DNA of 64,000 nucleotides. Origin: Niebla homalea. Lineage: Eukaryota; Ascomycota; Lecanoromycetes; Lecanorales; Ramalinaceae. The position numbers and the translations under genes were made by a program. The notes under the pieces are model-generated. The model did no database searches. It was not told the origin of the DNA and saw only the letters and a list, made by a program, of their open reading frames with translations. The stretch covers positions 186,001-250,000 of the forward strand of contig JAHGAU010000040.1 of assembly GCA_019925105.1 (NCBI GenBank), given 5' to 3'. Of this stretch, positions 33,150 to 46,500 are shown one piece after another. Each line of letters starts with the position of its first letter. Position 1 is the stretch's first letter.

Positions 33150-35705
33150 TAGGTTATTAAATAGCTTTTAAGTTTTTATAATTATATATATTAATTAATT
33201 AAAATAAAAGCTTTTATTTATAAAAAAAATAAGCCCTGTTAAGAAATAAATAAAGGTAAAATTTCTTATTAATAATAAAAAGACGTTTAAAATATTATAT
33301 AAAGTAAATCTACTTAAAGAAATAAAACGATTAAAACTGGATGAAATTATTATTAATAATATTTATTTAAGAATTATATTAAGCTTATAATTATACGTTT
33401 ATATACCTTATAAAAGGAATATAAAGGTTATTATAAATTTAAAGGTTTTTAATGAAAAAACGGTAACGTATTTATTATTATAATTCGTTATTAAAGATAT
33501 ATTATTAATTTTAAAGTTAATAACCCTTACCGATAATAACGCGGTTTATTACGAGGGCAAGTACGTATCGGACGGATTTAAAGGACTTAATAAAAATAAA
33601 CTTATATCAATTTATATTTATCCGGTTCCTTAAAATAAAGGAGAAAATCGAAATATAAATCCCGTAAATCTTAACTTCCTTTAAGTTAACGATAAAGTTT
33701 TTAATTAAATAAAATAAAATAAAAGAGAGATATTATTAAAAATTTATAAAATAATAAATAGAACGTTTATTTAAATAAAAATTTAAGAAAATTTAATAAA
33801 GACTTTAAAAACGTTAAAAATCCTATAAATTATAAAAATCGTAATAATAACGGGGCTTTTAACTTACTTTTATTAAAGGAAGTTAACGTCTTTATCTTAT
33901 TTAAAGATACTTATAATTTTATCCTAGCTTATTAATAAACGGATAAAACCTTATTAATACCGGAATATATTCCGGAAGATAAAATAAATATAAATAATAA
34001 TATTAATAATAAATTTAAAATTAACCGCTTTTATTAAAGTTATTATTATTATAATCCTTATATATTTAATATTAATTTTAATAATATTATTTTTATTATT
34101 ACGGCTTATATTAATTTATTTATTTATTAATAAGCTATAAATTTTTTAAATTAATTTAAATATATTATAATTATTAATAAAAAGATTATAGGTTTATTAT
34201 TAAATAAAACCTAAAAGTTTATAAATAAATTGAAGGATTATAAATTTATTAACTTTAAGTAAGTATATAAGAAAAAGTTCCTTACTTTAAACTTTATTAA
34301 TAAATATAAAATAAGGCTTATTATAAAAAACTTTATTTAAAAGTAAAATATTAATTATAAGGAAACCTTTTTATTTACTTTAAGGTATAAGTCGCTCCGT
34401 TTATTTTTAATACTTACGGTTATCTATAAACTTTAATTATAGCTTTTAAACGTTATTACCGCGTATTTAAACGGTAATTTAAATAAAGAGATTTATATAA
34501 GTATTTTTAAGGGTATTTTAATAATTTAATAAAATACCGGTAAATACCTCCGTTTACTTAAAGGCCTTTATAAGCTTAAATAATTAAAAAAGATTTAAGT
34601 TAAGAAATTTCGATTACAGCTTTATAAATTCGGTTTTATTTTTATTTAAGTTAATTTATACGTATTTATTAAGAGGTTTAATAAAGAAACGTATTTAATA
34701 GCCCTTTACGTTAATAATATCGTTATTATTATAAAAAGCTCGAAAATCTATAAATAAATAAAAAACTACTTAATTTTAATATTTAAACTTACCGAAAAAG
34801 GCCCGTTAAAAGTAATCTTTAGGATATAAGTATTTTAAAATGACGATATTATTATTATAGATTAAATAAATTACGTTATTAACGTCCTTAAAAAATACCG
34901 TATAATAAACTATAATAATATTAATACCTTAATAAACGGATATAAAGGCATATAAATAATCCAATTTAATAAATAATAAATAAATTAATATATTTATTAA
35001 TAACTTTTTAATAAGTTTATATTCCTTTAAGTAATTATTTATTTAAACTTAATTTTTTTAATTTTAAAATTAAATTAATTTTATAATAACTCCGTTATTT
35101 AATATTAAAATAACTTAATATAAATACTTAAATATTTAAAGAGTATATTGAATTTAAACCTATATTTCCGATATAATAGCGGATTACTTAAATACTTCGT
35201 AAATACTACGTTTATTAACGATAAAAATAATAAAAAATTATTATATAACTTTATAATATTAAATACCGGTATAATATACGTATAATATACTTAAAAATAA
35301 TATACCGTCGCTATTTTTATAATAAAAGTTAAATATATAGTTTTTTCCGAAGGGTATAAAGTAAATATTTAATTTATAAAATAAATTAATAAAACCGGAT
35401 TCTTTAAAAACTACGGGCTTATTATTTTATTTAATAATAATAACGGTAATATCTTTCTTATTAAAAACTTAAAGAATTACTTACGGATTAAGTATATTAA
35501 CGTTTAATATTACTTTATTTAAAAAAAAATATAAAAAGGCCTTATCTTAATAAAGTATATTAATATTAAGGATTAATTTATAAATATTATAATAAAGTTT
35601 TTATTAAAATAATCCTTTAAGATAAATTAATTAAAGTTTGGATTATATTTAATAAATTAATAACGGTATTACCGTTATAAATTCATTATAACTTTAAAGA
35701 GGGAG

Positions 35706-35981
35706 TAATATACGGGGGTATTCCGCGGTTATCTTAATAGCATCTGTATTAAGGACTTTATCGTATAAAGGCTTATTAAACGGCCTTTTATTAACGGTAT
35801 TATAGGTGTATCGGTGTATAAGGTACGGTAAGTATACGGTTATTAAACGGCTTATAGGATGGATACAAATACGGTCGTTATCACGGTGTAATTAGATAAG
35901 CATAGTAGTAGACTCAATACAAGTGATTCGGCTTACTCACCCTTCCCCTGCACCCTGCACCCATTTGCGCATATTGCATCA
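35706..35981 (+). repeat. 3' LTR of the Copia element
   Basis: 276 bp. The inner (left) part is RIP-mutated (it begins TAATATACGG where the 5' LTR has TGATGCACGG); the outer 100 bp keep normal composition and end GCATCA. This is the mirror image of the 5' LTR. Confidence 0.93.
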
Positions 35982-35986
35982 TAGAG

Positions 35987-37311
35987 TATCTCAATCACGT
36001 GATGAGTCGGACTTAGCGGAGATCCCAATTGCTGGTGATTGATCTTTGCTTGTCGCACCGCCTCCTCCCTTCAACTCTAGAGAATTTTGCAATGAAGGAC
36101 TGTCTCGAAGTCAAATAGATGAATTCTGTGGACTGTCTCACTTGGAATGGGAGAATGGAATTTGGAACGTGACAGTGCCACCGCAATGTTTGCTGCTTTG
36201 AGCTGTGCAGTCTAACTAAAAATAAGATTTTGATTGGATTCATATGAAAGCTGGGGAAGCTGAAGCTAAATCTTATAGCTTCTACTTCGACTACGACAGA
36301 GTTCAGTAGGCGCTGCCAACAAATCTTTTTAGGTCTGGTGGCAATGGCAGCTGCGAGGCCACCAACATGGCCTTTTCCTCATCCTTGCTTGTCAAGATTA
36401 TGTTGTTTATGGGGAGGTTCAAAAATAGAATGCTTGTCTGCAAGAACATAGACCGATTTGAAGCTGACCATATGGAAAATGTGTTGGAACTATACGAGTT
36501 GCAAGTACATGAAACCTGTGCGATGACCTCCAACCTACAGATGTTTCTGTGCATCAAATATCAAAGTCCTCCTCCATCATCAAGAGCTATATAGACGACA
36601 CCGTCAATAGCCGCTTCTTGGCAATTCTGTTTCCTGCCTATCGTTATGTCACGTCTTTCAGTGTCGTGGACGAGGCCCTCACCATCAGCGGCAGCAAAGC
36701 CACCCGCGCCTCCACACCGCTGAAAGTGTGGCGGCTCGCCCCACCAGCGACGCGGGCAGGGCAAGCTTCTCCCGCTCCTCCAACTCGGATAGCTTACGTG
36801 CAGCTGATCAACGGTATGCCTGCCCCCCTCCCTCCATCTTCCCTTCCAATCTCTCCAAACAACCAAAAAACCACCCTGTCTCACACACAACAATGTGGCT
36901 TGCATGCATGCATCAGCACTTTACTGGTGGGACCAAAGCGAGGTCTGACACGCCGTGCTCCGGCAGATCTGTCACACGAGACCATGATTGGGCCTTTGGC
37001 CCCGATGCGGCGGTGGATGAGGCGGAGGCCCCGTTGCCGGAGACTGTGTATATTGGGGACGTCGGCGCGGCGATGGAGACGGCGGAGCAGATTGCTGTTG
37101 AGGGGAAGCCGAGGAATCAGCCAGGGCCGGGACTGTGATAGTTCAAAGGGGGGGGGGGGTTGGGAGAGCAATGGGTGCAGAGGACGGGGGGAACGGAGCT
37201 CATGCGTTTGGTATGGGAGACGGCGGGATTCGGGTCAGGTGATTTGATTGTGTGTGCGGGCGAAGTCCAGTCTATAGTAGGTAATCATTGTTGTTAACTT
37301 TTGATGATGAA
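35987..37311. other. Unique spacer between two transposon blocks
   Basis: 1.3 kb of normal-composition sequence. A frame at 36728-37138 (plus) carries SSNSDSLRAAD early and VYIGDVGAAMETAEQ late, and a GT-AG intron could be drawn from 36813 to about 36942. I cannot find a start codon in frame or a family match, so a small host gene or gene remnant is possible but not supported well enough to call. A G11 run lies at 37149-37159. Confidence 0.35.
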
Positions 37312-37750
37312 CTAATTTGCTCGATCCCTGCTACGTGTATATGTGGATACGTGGTGTTTTTAGTGTTTATAGTGTTTTTGATTAACCTGTCTCAGGACCT
37401 AAGCTATAGGGACCTCGCCGTCGAAATCTTAGGGTATTTTGCCGTCGAAATACCCCCCATTATGGCCCGGTTACGGGGTAAAGTTAAAGTTAAAAACCCC
37501 CCTATATAAGCTAAAAACCTAAAGCTATTTATATAAAGTTATATATATAAAAGGAGTGGATAAATAAGTAATTTTAATATAAATTATTATTTAAATAAAT
37601 TTTTAAAAATAAAATAAAAAACTTAAGGATTTAAATAAATTAATTTATATAAATCTTTAAATTCCCTTATATAATCTTTAAAGAGTTATTTAATTAATAA
37701 ATAATTATTTTATATATCCGGTAAATTAATTAATAATTAAATTATACTTT
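37312..37750. repeat. 439-bp unit: internally deleted copy of the outer element
   Basis: This is made of a left end (37312-37499, 188 bp) that matches 37751-37938, 66 bp of other sequence, and a right end (37566-37750, 185 bp) that matches 57723-57907. Lengths agree exactly and differences are mostly C-to-T/G-to-A. It joins the next unit head to tail with no spacer. The leftmost 190 bp have escaped RIP. It resembles a MITE-like deletion derivative of the larger element, but the element class is unknown. Confidence 0.65.
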
Positions 37751-38058
37751 TTAATTTATTTAATCCTTATTACGTATATATATAAATACGTAATATTTCT
37801 AATATTTATAATATTTTTAATTAATTTATCTTAAGATTTAAATTATAAAGATTTTATTATTAAGGTCTTAAGGTACTTTATTATTAAAATATTTTTTATT
37901 ATAATTTAATTATAGAGTAAAATTAAAATTAAAAACCCTTAAAATTAAAATATAAGTCTTAAAAAAATAATTTAAATAAGTATTTATTTATTTATTTAAC
38001 CTTAAATAAGTTAATAACGTTACAATATTATAAGGATAATATTATTAATTAAGTTAAT

Positions 38059-38221
38059 TGTTACGTGCAAGCAATACAGATACCAATATAGGCATAGCGC
38101 AGGGGCTTAGGGCTATGTATGCTTGGCGCGCACCCACATAACTAGCAACACCATCCATAATTGCAATCGAGGCAGTTACCACTCCACCCTCAATACCTAT
38201 ACTTCGTCTTTTTCCCTGATA
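38059..38221 (+). repeat. Left LTR of the TRIM-like element
   Basis: 163 bp with normal base composition, almost identical to the LTR at 53768-53930. It contains CTTGGCGCGCACCC and ends in CTGATA, a RIP-type change from CTGACA. Confidence 0.88.
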
Positions 38222-39109
38222 AATGGTAGCAATAACTGAGTTCCGATTCTACTCGTATCGTTATATATAAAAGGGATTATAGACATACCCTTACCGACAC
38301 CGGCAGACTATAATGCGTATAGCATTTAGCTTAATAAACTACCGACTTCCAGGCACCCTTTAATTAACGGACTATATACTATGCGTAATACCTATACCTA
38401 GAGTAATAACCTAATAGATAATTCACTCTCCTATAGTAACTCCTTATTTTTAAAGACTTATGGATACGGTAGTTAGCCACCAATTTAACCTCCGGACCGT
38501 AGTACTTATAACGAGCAATAAAGACTTTATATTTAAAGGTCAATAGGGATATAAGTTAAGTATAACGGGCAGAGAAAGATACTTTAATATACGTTATAAC
38601 GGCCGGTATAAAAGCCTTACTTTATTTCACGCTATAAAAGTCGGTATAAAGATTCTTATATTATAAATAATATACTATATACTTCACGGTTAGTATAAGG
38701 ACTATATAGGGAGTATACCCTATTATAACGGTAAGGTTATCTTATAATACTTATAGCTTAATTAATTAAATTAATAAAATAAGAGTAAGGGCATAACATA
38801 AATAAAAGCAAGGACCAGAACGTATACTCCTTTAATAAAACCACGGACTTCTCGTTTTTAAACGATTTAACTTAAATCCAATCGCTTAAATCTATGATTA
38901 TTTCCTGGGTCGTAATCCCGTTTATTTTTTATAATTTTATTAATAAGCTTACCCTATTTTACTTACTAATAACCATACATTCAAAGAACATCGTTTATAT
39001 ACTCGGGGCTTACTTTTAGTTACCTTTATTACCAAAGCTATCAAAATTCATGGTATTTTATAATGGATAATCCGACGTAAGCGTCGGCTTTTTCTTTTTT
39101 ATGGGCACT

Positions 39110-39272
39110 TGTTACGTATAAATAATATAGATACCAATATAGGCATAACGCAGGGGCTTAGGGCTATATATACTTAACGCGCACCCACATAATTAGCAAC
39201 ACCGTCCATAGTTGCAATCGAGGCAGTTACCACTCCACCCTTAATACCTGCACTTCGTCTTTTTCCCTGACA
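39110..39272 (+). repeat. Right LTR of the TRIM-like element
   Basis: 163 bp, gap-free match to 38059-38221 with several C-to-T and G-to-A changes in its left half; it ends CCCTGACA next to the TSD. Confidence 0.88.
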
Positions 39273-39762
39273 TTAATATAAAGTTAATATATATTTAATT
39301 TTTATTTATTAAGTTTTTTAATAAACTTAATATTTAATTTAACTTTTTATATATCCGTAATTATATTTTAATAAAAAGAATAATTCAAATAATTATTACG
39401 GATATTATATTATATAAATTACTTATATAATATATTAATAATAAAATCTTATATAAATAACCTTAAAAAAAAAAGGGAAAAAGTAAAGCTTATAATAAAG
39501 TTATTATTTAAAAGTATAAATTCTTTAAAAATTATATAAAATAAATTTTACCGGAAATTATTATAATTTTAAAGATAATTCCTTCCCGGAAAATATTTAT
39601 TTTTAAAATTAAAATATAAAGCTTTATATAATCGTTTTTAAACTTTATATATAATTAAATTATATAATATTTTTTAAAGTTTAATTTAAAATTAACTTTA
39701 TTATAAATAAATTTTTTTACCTATAAAAAGCCCATATAAATAAAGTAAAAAGTAGTTTATAT

Positions 39763-42700
39763 TGATTGATTGATTGATTGATTTATACTACGGATCTAGT
39801 TAAGCTAATTCCGGCGTTCCTTAATACGCGGCCTTTTAGCCTTATTAATAACCGTAAAAACCTGATACTTATAACATTAAGGTAAAAACCGGCGTCCACC
39901 AGGCCTCTATTTTCTACCTTTTAGGGTTAAGGATATTAACGGCCGTTTAAAAAATAGTAATTTATTGATATACTTCTTATATTTTAATTCCCTTAAGAAA
40001 ATCCATAATATTACAATTATATCCTTATAAAGGTTACCCTTAGGCTCTTTATTCTTCTATTTCTTTATATATTTATATTATTTTAATTTTACGTAATACC
40101 TCTAAATGTCCTTATTAATAATTACGTATTTAATATATACTTTTTTTATATTATTATTGCCGTTAACTTTTTTAAGGACTTTTAATAAGTATTTATTATT
40201 ATATCTTTATAGCTATAGAAAATGCTTTCCGGTTTATATAATTAGTATAATTAATTTCCGTTTTTCCTTTTTTTCTTTAATTAATAACGGGCCTTTTCCG
40301 TAAAGTCTTTAATAACCTTATTTATCTTTATAGTAAAATTAAATTATAGTAATAATCCGGTAAATATTATAAATTTAACGGTTACCCGGATATTTCATTT
40401 TATAAATAATATTTAACGGTAATTATAAGTATTAACTTTTATAATAATTTTAATTTAACCTCCGTAAATAAAAAATAAGAAATAAAGACGTATATAACGT
40501 TTTATTTTCTTTATTTATATTTATATTTAACGTTTATCCAATTTTTAATATATATAGTAAATAAGAAATAAGTTAAACCGTTTTTACCCGTCCGGAATTA
40601 AATTGTTAATACGTTATTACCCTTTTTTATAATATTATAATAACGGAAATACTTATTAATAATCTTTTTATTATTAAAAATTAAATAATAATAATTTTAA
40701 AGTATAAAATCTTTAAATTTCCGTTAACGCTTAATTTATTTTATTATAACCTATAAAATAATTATTATAACTTTTACTTTTTAAATCAATTTAATCTTAA
40801 TCTCTTTTATACTTAACGGGAATTTATATACGTTTAAATTAATTTCCGGGATATTAATAAGGTTAATTTCCTTTTTAATTTATTTTTATTTTATCTTAAT
40901 AAGAAGAAGGATAAATATCTTTAATTTATTTTTTTTAACTTAAAACTTATTAAAATTTTAACGGATCCGTTTATTTCCTATTATCGTAATTAAGTATATA
41001 CCTTTTTTTAGCTTTATTTAAGTAATTATTTAATCCAGTAAAACCTTAATTAACGGTATAAAGACCTTAAACTTTAATACCGGGATAAAGGTTACTTTAT
41101 AAGTACCATTAATAATTCTTAAATACCGGTTCTAGACTTTTTATAATATTTAAATAAGCTTTTTCCTATATCCTAAAATATTCTTAAATATATATTAAAT
41201 GGTTACAACGTATATTATAGTTAACTTTATTATAACTTAATAAATAATCCGGGCCTTTTATAATATAATTCCTTATATTAATATAGTAAGATAAGTAAGG
41301 CTTTTTTCTTATAAAGTTATTTTCTTTTAAATCTTTTTTATATAGTTTTTTTAATTAAGCTTTTTATTTACTTAAAGGTTAAGGACTTTAATACTGGTAT
41401 CCGGCTTTATTATAATTTTACTTAAGTTTATTATAATTATTATATTATATAGCTTTAAGCTTTTAATTATATAAATAAGTTTATATTTATACGGCGTAAA
41501 TTAAGCTTTATAAGTTCTTATTTATTAAAAATAAACTTTATAAGCCTATTTTAATTTTAAATAGTTTATACATATAAAGGTATTATAGGTTAAAAGGTAA
41601 ACGTTATTAATAAAGTTTTTAACTTAAACCTTCTATTTTAACTTAATAAGCTTTTTAATTAATAAATTATTAAAAAATAAGAATAATATAAAAGAAATAA
41701 GTAATCCTTAAAAAATCTTTATTATAATAGGCTTTATTAAGCTTATTTTTTATCTTAAGTTAATTAACGTAACTTAATCGTTTAAAAAACTTTTTATTTA
41801 CTTAATTAAGAAGGATAATATCCTTTTCTTCTTTAAATTATATAATAACCTTTAATAATTTATTTTATTAAAAATATTTATAATATTAAAAGAAAAAAGA
41901 TTTATAATATACTTTTTCTTATAACCTTATACTATATATACGTTGTTAATTAATCCTTTAAGGGTTATTTTTATTAATTAATTTTTCCTTATTTTTATTT
42001 ATTAATTAAGGAGAAGTCTATAATTCTTTATATAATTATTAAATATCTTTATTATTACCGTCTTTAAAGCCTTCCTTAATATATAAAGGAGTATAATAAG
42101 TCTATAAGACTTTACCTTAAAGTAATCCGGCTTAATAAGCTTTTTAAAAATAATTATCTTTATTTCCTTAAACTTACGTAAATAATAATTAACGTCAAAA
42201 TATATTTAAAAAAGGTAAATAAAAACCCTTTTAAATAATAATATTATTATTAATAGGAATTTATTAAGGATCTTATTTGGTCCCGGGGCTTTATTTTTCT
42301 TTAATTTATTAATCGTTTTAATTACTATATCTTATATTACCACCTTATTTATTAATACGGGGTTAAGGTATATAATGCCGTTAATATCGTTTAAATTAAT
42401 TTCTGGCGGAGGGGAAAAAATATTCCTTTAAAGGCCTCCATTTTACCGTTAAAGATATTAATTAATATATTATTAAATTTCTTAAAAAACGGGAATTTAA
42501 AGATAAACTTTAGTTTTTTACTTTATTCCTTATTATACTTTATTAACTTTTAAATACCATAAAGTAAAACCATTAAATTATATATTATAAAATAAAAGTA
42601 TATTTACTTAATTTTTTTAATAATTTTTTCCTTTTTCTTTTAAATAACTTTTAATTAATTAAATATCTTTTAATTTTTATATTTAAAAATTTACTTTATT

Positions 42701-45577
42701 AGTTTTTTTCGTTTTTACGGTTATAATTATATATTTTTTATTTTAATAAGTTTTAACTTTTTAAAAAAGACTTCGTTATTAAGATTATTTTATTAATTAT
42801 TTTATTTAATATTTTTATTATTTACTTTATAAAAAAATCGATCCGGTTTCTATTATTTAATTAAGGGAGGTTTATAAATTATATTATTATCTCCTCCGTT
42901 TTTATATAAACCTTTATTACCTTAACCGTTTTTTACGCCCTTTTTATTAATAATAGTAAGGTTATATTAACGGTTTAATTTACGGTTATTTATATCGGTA
43001 TATAATTTAAGTTATATTTTAAGTCCTTTTATAATTTATACTTTTTAATTACGCCGGTAACTTTTTCCGTATTAAAGGTTAAATTAATTGTTATTTTAAA
43101 TTTACGATTTTCTTATATAATAGTTTCTTATAATTTTAATAATAAAAAGTTAATTTAAGTAATAACTATTAATAGGTTATTTAATTTAATATAATTTATT
43201 ATACGCTTTTTTTTGTTTTATATATAATAATATAAATTAAAGTCTTTAAGTAATATATACTTATTTAAGGTAATTAAGATTTCTTTAAGTAATAATATTA
43301 TAAACGGTCTTTTTTTATTAATTAACGGCGGATTATATACGTTATAAATATTAAGGTTGCCTTTTAAATTCCCTTTTTTTATAATATGGAATATATAAAG
43401 GTTTTTATTATAATAAGTAACGTCTTAATTATTTATATTGAATTGCTTATTTATAAAAAAGTATATTCTGGTTATTTTATCCCCTTTAAAAATTAAGTAA
43501 AACCTTTCCCCGGGTTAATAAATAAATATATATATAAATTATACGGTAATTCTTATATTACGATAATATTAATATTTTTGATTTTTTTAAATTTAAATAT
43601 CGGTATTATTATTTTAATTCTTTTATTACGGATATTATATTATATTATTCTTAAAAGTATTAATATATTATATATTAACCTTTATAAAAGTTCCTTTATT
43701 TATACCCGTTTAGATTATAAACTTTTTATTAAAACCAAACGTTTTTTAACCTGGTATTTTCTTAATTATTATTAAAGATATAAAACGGTTAGTTTTTAAG
43801 GTTAAGATTATAAAGAGTTTTTTCTTCTTTACTTTATCCGTTATCGCTATTTACCTTTTATTATTTAATTAATTAAGTTTATATTTTAAGGCTATTTTTA
43901 ATTAACCCGTTAAACCAGTTCCGTATATATTATACCGTTGGATTTTCACAGTTATCCGGGTCTTTTTACGTTTAATCTCTTTAATTCTTATTATATACCT
44001 GGAATTTTATATTGGGTATTTTTCCTTATTATATATAATATATTTAAGCGTATTTTTTATAAGCTTTTTAATTATTAACTTTATATATTCATAAGTATTA
44101 TAACCCTTAACATAAACTTTATACCTTATAGTATTAAGGTATTTTATAATAATATATTTATAGTTTTAATATTTAAAATATTAATAAATATCCGCCGCCC
44201 TATTTTATAATTAAATTATCTTAAGAAATCCCCTTTTAATAATTTTTTTATTTAAGACGTTATTATATATTTTTATTAACGTTATACTTAATATAATAGT
44301 AAAGTACTTCTTTATATATCTTAAGGAGTTAGGTTTCCTTATTACCGGAAAAAGTTTATAATTAATAATTTTAAACCTTAAATAAAGAACCGTATTCTCC
44401 CTTTTTATATTCCTTAATATAATTTTTTTTTTAGTTTTTATAAAACGTAATAAATATATCTTATTTATTATAATAATAAATAATTACCTTAAAACCTTAA
44501 TCGATTTATATTCTCTTTTATTAATTTAAACTTTAAATTTCTTTAAGTTTTCTTTCGCTTTTAATAATACCGTATTAAGGAAAATATTTTTATTTTATAA
44601 TTTATATATTATAATAATTTATTCTATTAATAATTCCGTTATTATTTTAAAAGCTTTTATTAATTATAGCGGATTTACTTTTATAACCGCGTTTTTTTTT
44701 ATTATTAAATAGACAGACCGTTATTATCCTCGTTTTCTTTAATAAGGTTACTTTTTCCTCCGTTATCCTTTTATTCTCTACCGTAAGCATTTTCTTTATT
44801 ACCTTTATTACCTAGCTCTTTTCCGCTTAAGGGGCTATTGCCTTTATATTTTTACCTTATACCCTTAACCCCAGGCCGCCGTTTTTACTTTTTATTAACG
44901 TTTTCACTCCCGTTTTTTAAAAGCCCCATAAGTACTCCGTTTCCCCTAGTTTTACCTTTATTTTTATATAAAAGTCCCTTACGCTTTTTAATTTAATCTA
45001 TAATATTAATTAGGTCTTTAACGTAATATCCTTTTATTCTACCGTAAAAAGTCCTTTTAAAGCTTTTATTATTTTTTTTACCGCTTTTTTATTTTTATTT
45101 ACCAGGCGATATATTATCTCTGCTTTTTATTTTTAATCCTTTAAAATCCTATTTTCTTTATTAACTTTATTTCCCTTTTATATACTTTTAATAATATTTT
45201 TACCGTAATTTTCCCGCCTTTTCTTTCCGTTTATATTTTTTATAATTAATATTTTACTGGCTTTTTTACCCTTTTATTTATTTATTACCTCCGTATTATT
45301 ATTACGTATTTTACGTGCTTTAATACGTATATTTTATTAACCTTAATTTTTTTATTTATTTTAAGTATTATCCGGCTTACTATTATTATATTACCCGTAC
45401 GCGTTATTACCGTTTCTATTAATATAGGTTACTTACCCGTTTATTATTTTATTCTTAATTACCACGTTACTTCTATTTATTATACTTAATATACTTCTCT
45501 TATTATTATTAAAGCTATACGTATACGTATCGTTTTGGACCTCTGGGGTCCCTTTATTTATCGCCATTTTTCTTCCT
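39763..45577 (-). mobile_element. Tad1-like LINE retrotransposon, inactivated by RIP
   Basis: A minus-strand non-LTR element of 5.8 kb. Its 3' end carries a short tandem tail read as (TTGA)n on the plus strand at 39763-39782, typical of fungal LINEs. The RT active-site region is still legible on the minus strand at 41614-41573 as FINNVYLLTYNT, i.e. the FVDD-x-x-LLT-Y-G-T block of Tad1-type enzymes with Asp codons mutated to Asn by G-to-A. An ORF1 start (MAINKGTPEV) lies at 45567. A 13-bp duplication flanks it: AAGTAGTTTATAT at 39750-39762 and AAGTAATTTATAT at 45578-45590, differing by one RIP-type transition. The 5' leader is only about 10 bp, so slight 5' truncation is possible. Both ORFs are destroyed. 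Confidence 0.85.
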
Positions 45578-45978
45578 AAGTAATTTATATAATAAAGTTA
45601 AATTTAATAATAATATTAAGGCTATATATAAACTTAATAAAAATATTATTAATAATAAAAAGCCGTTCTTTTTATATATATTTACTTTATGATTTGTTTA
45701 CGCTATATATAAAACGTTAAAGTATTAAATATTAGAAAACTTTAAGGTTTCCGATGCCCCGGTTAATATATATTAATTTAACGGCGGTAAAATAACTTTT
45801 AATAATCTTATAAAGTAACTTTTTAATATTAATAAAATATATATATTATTTAATAAATATAAAAAATAAAATAAAAAGAGCCGGGTAAACCCTATATATA
45901 ATATATTACTTAAAATAAGAATTACTTTTTATATTATATAATAACCTTATATTTAATATAAGGTTAAAACGTAAATAT

Positions 45979-46194
45979 TGTTAGAGTGCAAGCCCCTCTG
46001 GGGTGGTTGGAAGGCAAAGGGTGTATTGCGTATAATTAAAGACATTAAAGTACAGAGGTATAGGAGTGAAGGGGCCGAAGGCCCTAATATACCCAGTTAA
46101 TAATACTCCTGGGTGCCGGATTAACCCCGAACTTGGCCCGGGATAAGCCCGGTAAAGCTTACTCCTAAGTTACCAATACCTTTAAACCCTAACA
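45979..46194 (-). repeat. 3' LTR of the Gypsy element (left side)
   Basis: 216 bp, TGTTAGAG...CCTAACA on the plus strand. The outer (left) half keeps CA and TG dinucleotides; the inner half has more RIP-type changes. Confidence 0.92.
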
Positions 46195-46279
46195 TTACCC
46201 CCCCCCCTAAGAAAGGCTCGCTTTTAAGCCTATAAATACGTTAAAATGGAAAAATTTTTTACTTAAAACCACCCTTCTT

Positions 46280-46500
46280 ACCCATTATTTATGGGCCGGG
46301 TAATTAAAATAAGGTTTATATACTACTTAGCTTACCCGTTACTGGTTAACCGGGTAAGTGGTATAAGAATATTACCCAGGTTACCCGTCATTAATTAGCC
46401 GGGTAAGTAATATGAGAATTATAGGGGTAATATCGTGGCGGTAACCGGGTAATTAATATGAGTATACGGGGGTAAAATCGTGGCGGTAACCCCTATAATA
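46280..46500 (-). repeat. Degenerate short repeats in the Gypsy 3' untranslated part
   Basis: At least four imperfect copies of CCGGGTAA followed by TAATATGAG-like sequence. The last two also share ATCGTGGCGGTAAC. They are less RIP-mutated than the coding part. Confidence 0.6.

Larger units (their letters stand above)
30008..35981 (+). mobile_element. Complete Ty1/Copia LTR retrotransposon, inactivated by RIP
   Basis: A 5974-bp element bounded by 276-bp LTRs (30008-30283 and 35706-35981) and by a perfect 5-bp TSD, TAGAG, at 30003-30007 and 35982-35986. A polypurine tract (AAAGAGGGAG) ends directly before the 3' LTR. The body is extremely AT-rich and full of stops, with almost no CA or TG. 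Copia order can still be read on the plus strand: the RT active site appears as YVNNI at 34707-34721, where GAC to AAT changes have hit the two Asp codons, and the RNase H C-terminus is recognisable at 35304-35369 (TVA...KVKYIVFSEG). No protein can be made. The LTR termini in the least mutated copies are TGATGCACGG and GCATCA. Confidence 0.93.
38059..39272 (+). mobile_element. Non-autonomous LTR element (TRIM-like), 1214 bp
   Basis: Two 163-bp LTRs (38059-38221 and 39110-39272), starting TGTTACGT and ending CCCTGAYA, are flanked by a perfect TSD, TTAAT (38054-38058 and 39273-39277). Two bases after the left LTR comes TGGTAGCAATA, a plausible tRNA primer-binding site, since TGG pairs with a tRNA CCA end. 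The 888-bp interior has no usable frame, so the element would depend on another element's proteins. The left LTR is nearly free of RIP; the right LTR carries RIP-type transitions. Confidence 0.85.

Noticed and set aside
36728..37138. Possible small spliced gene with SSNSDSLRAAD and VYIGDVGAAMETAEQ
   Set aside because: No in-frame ATG and no family I can name; left as a remark in the spacer entry.
39763..39785. TTGA repeats as a CRISPR or satellite
   Set aside because: Four-base units at the end of a LINE next to its target-site duplication are the element's tail.
40106..43775. Small frames at 40106-40303 and 43578-43775 in AT-rich DNA
   Set aside because: They are Ile/Leu/Tyr/Asn-rich products of RIP-mutated sequence inside the LINE, on the strand opposite to its RT motif.
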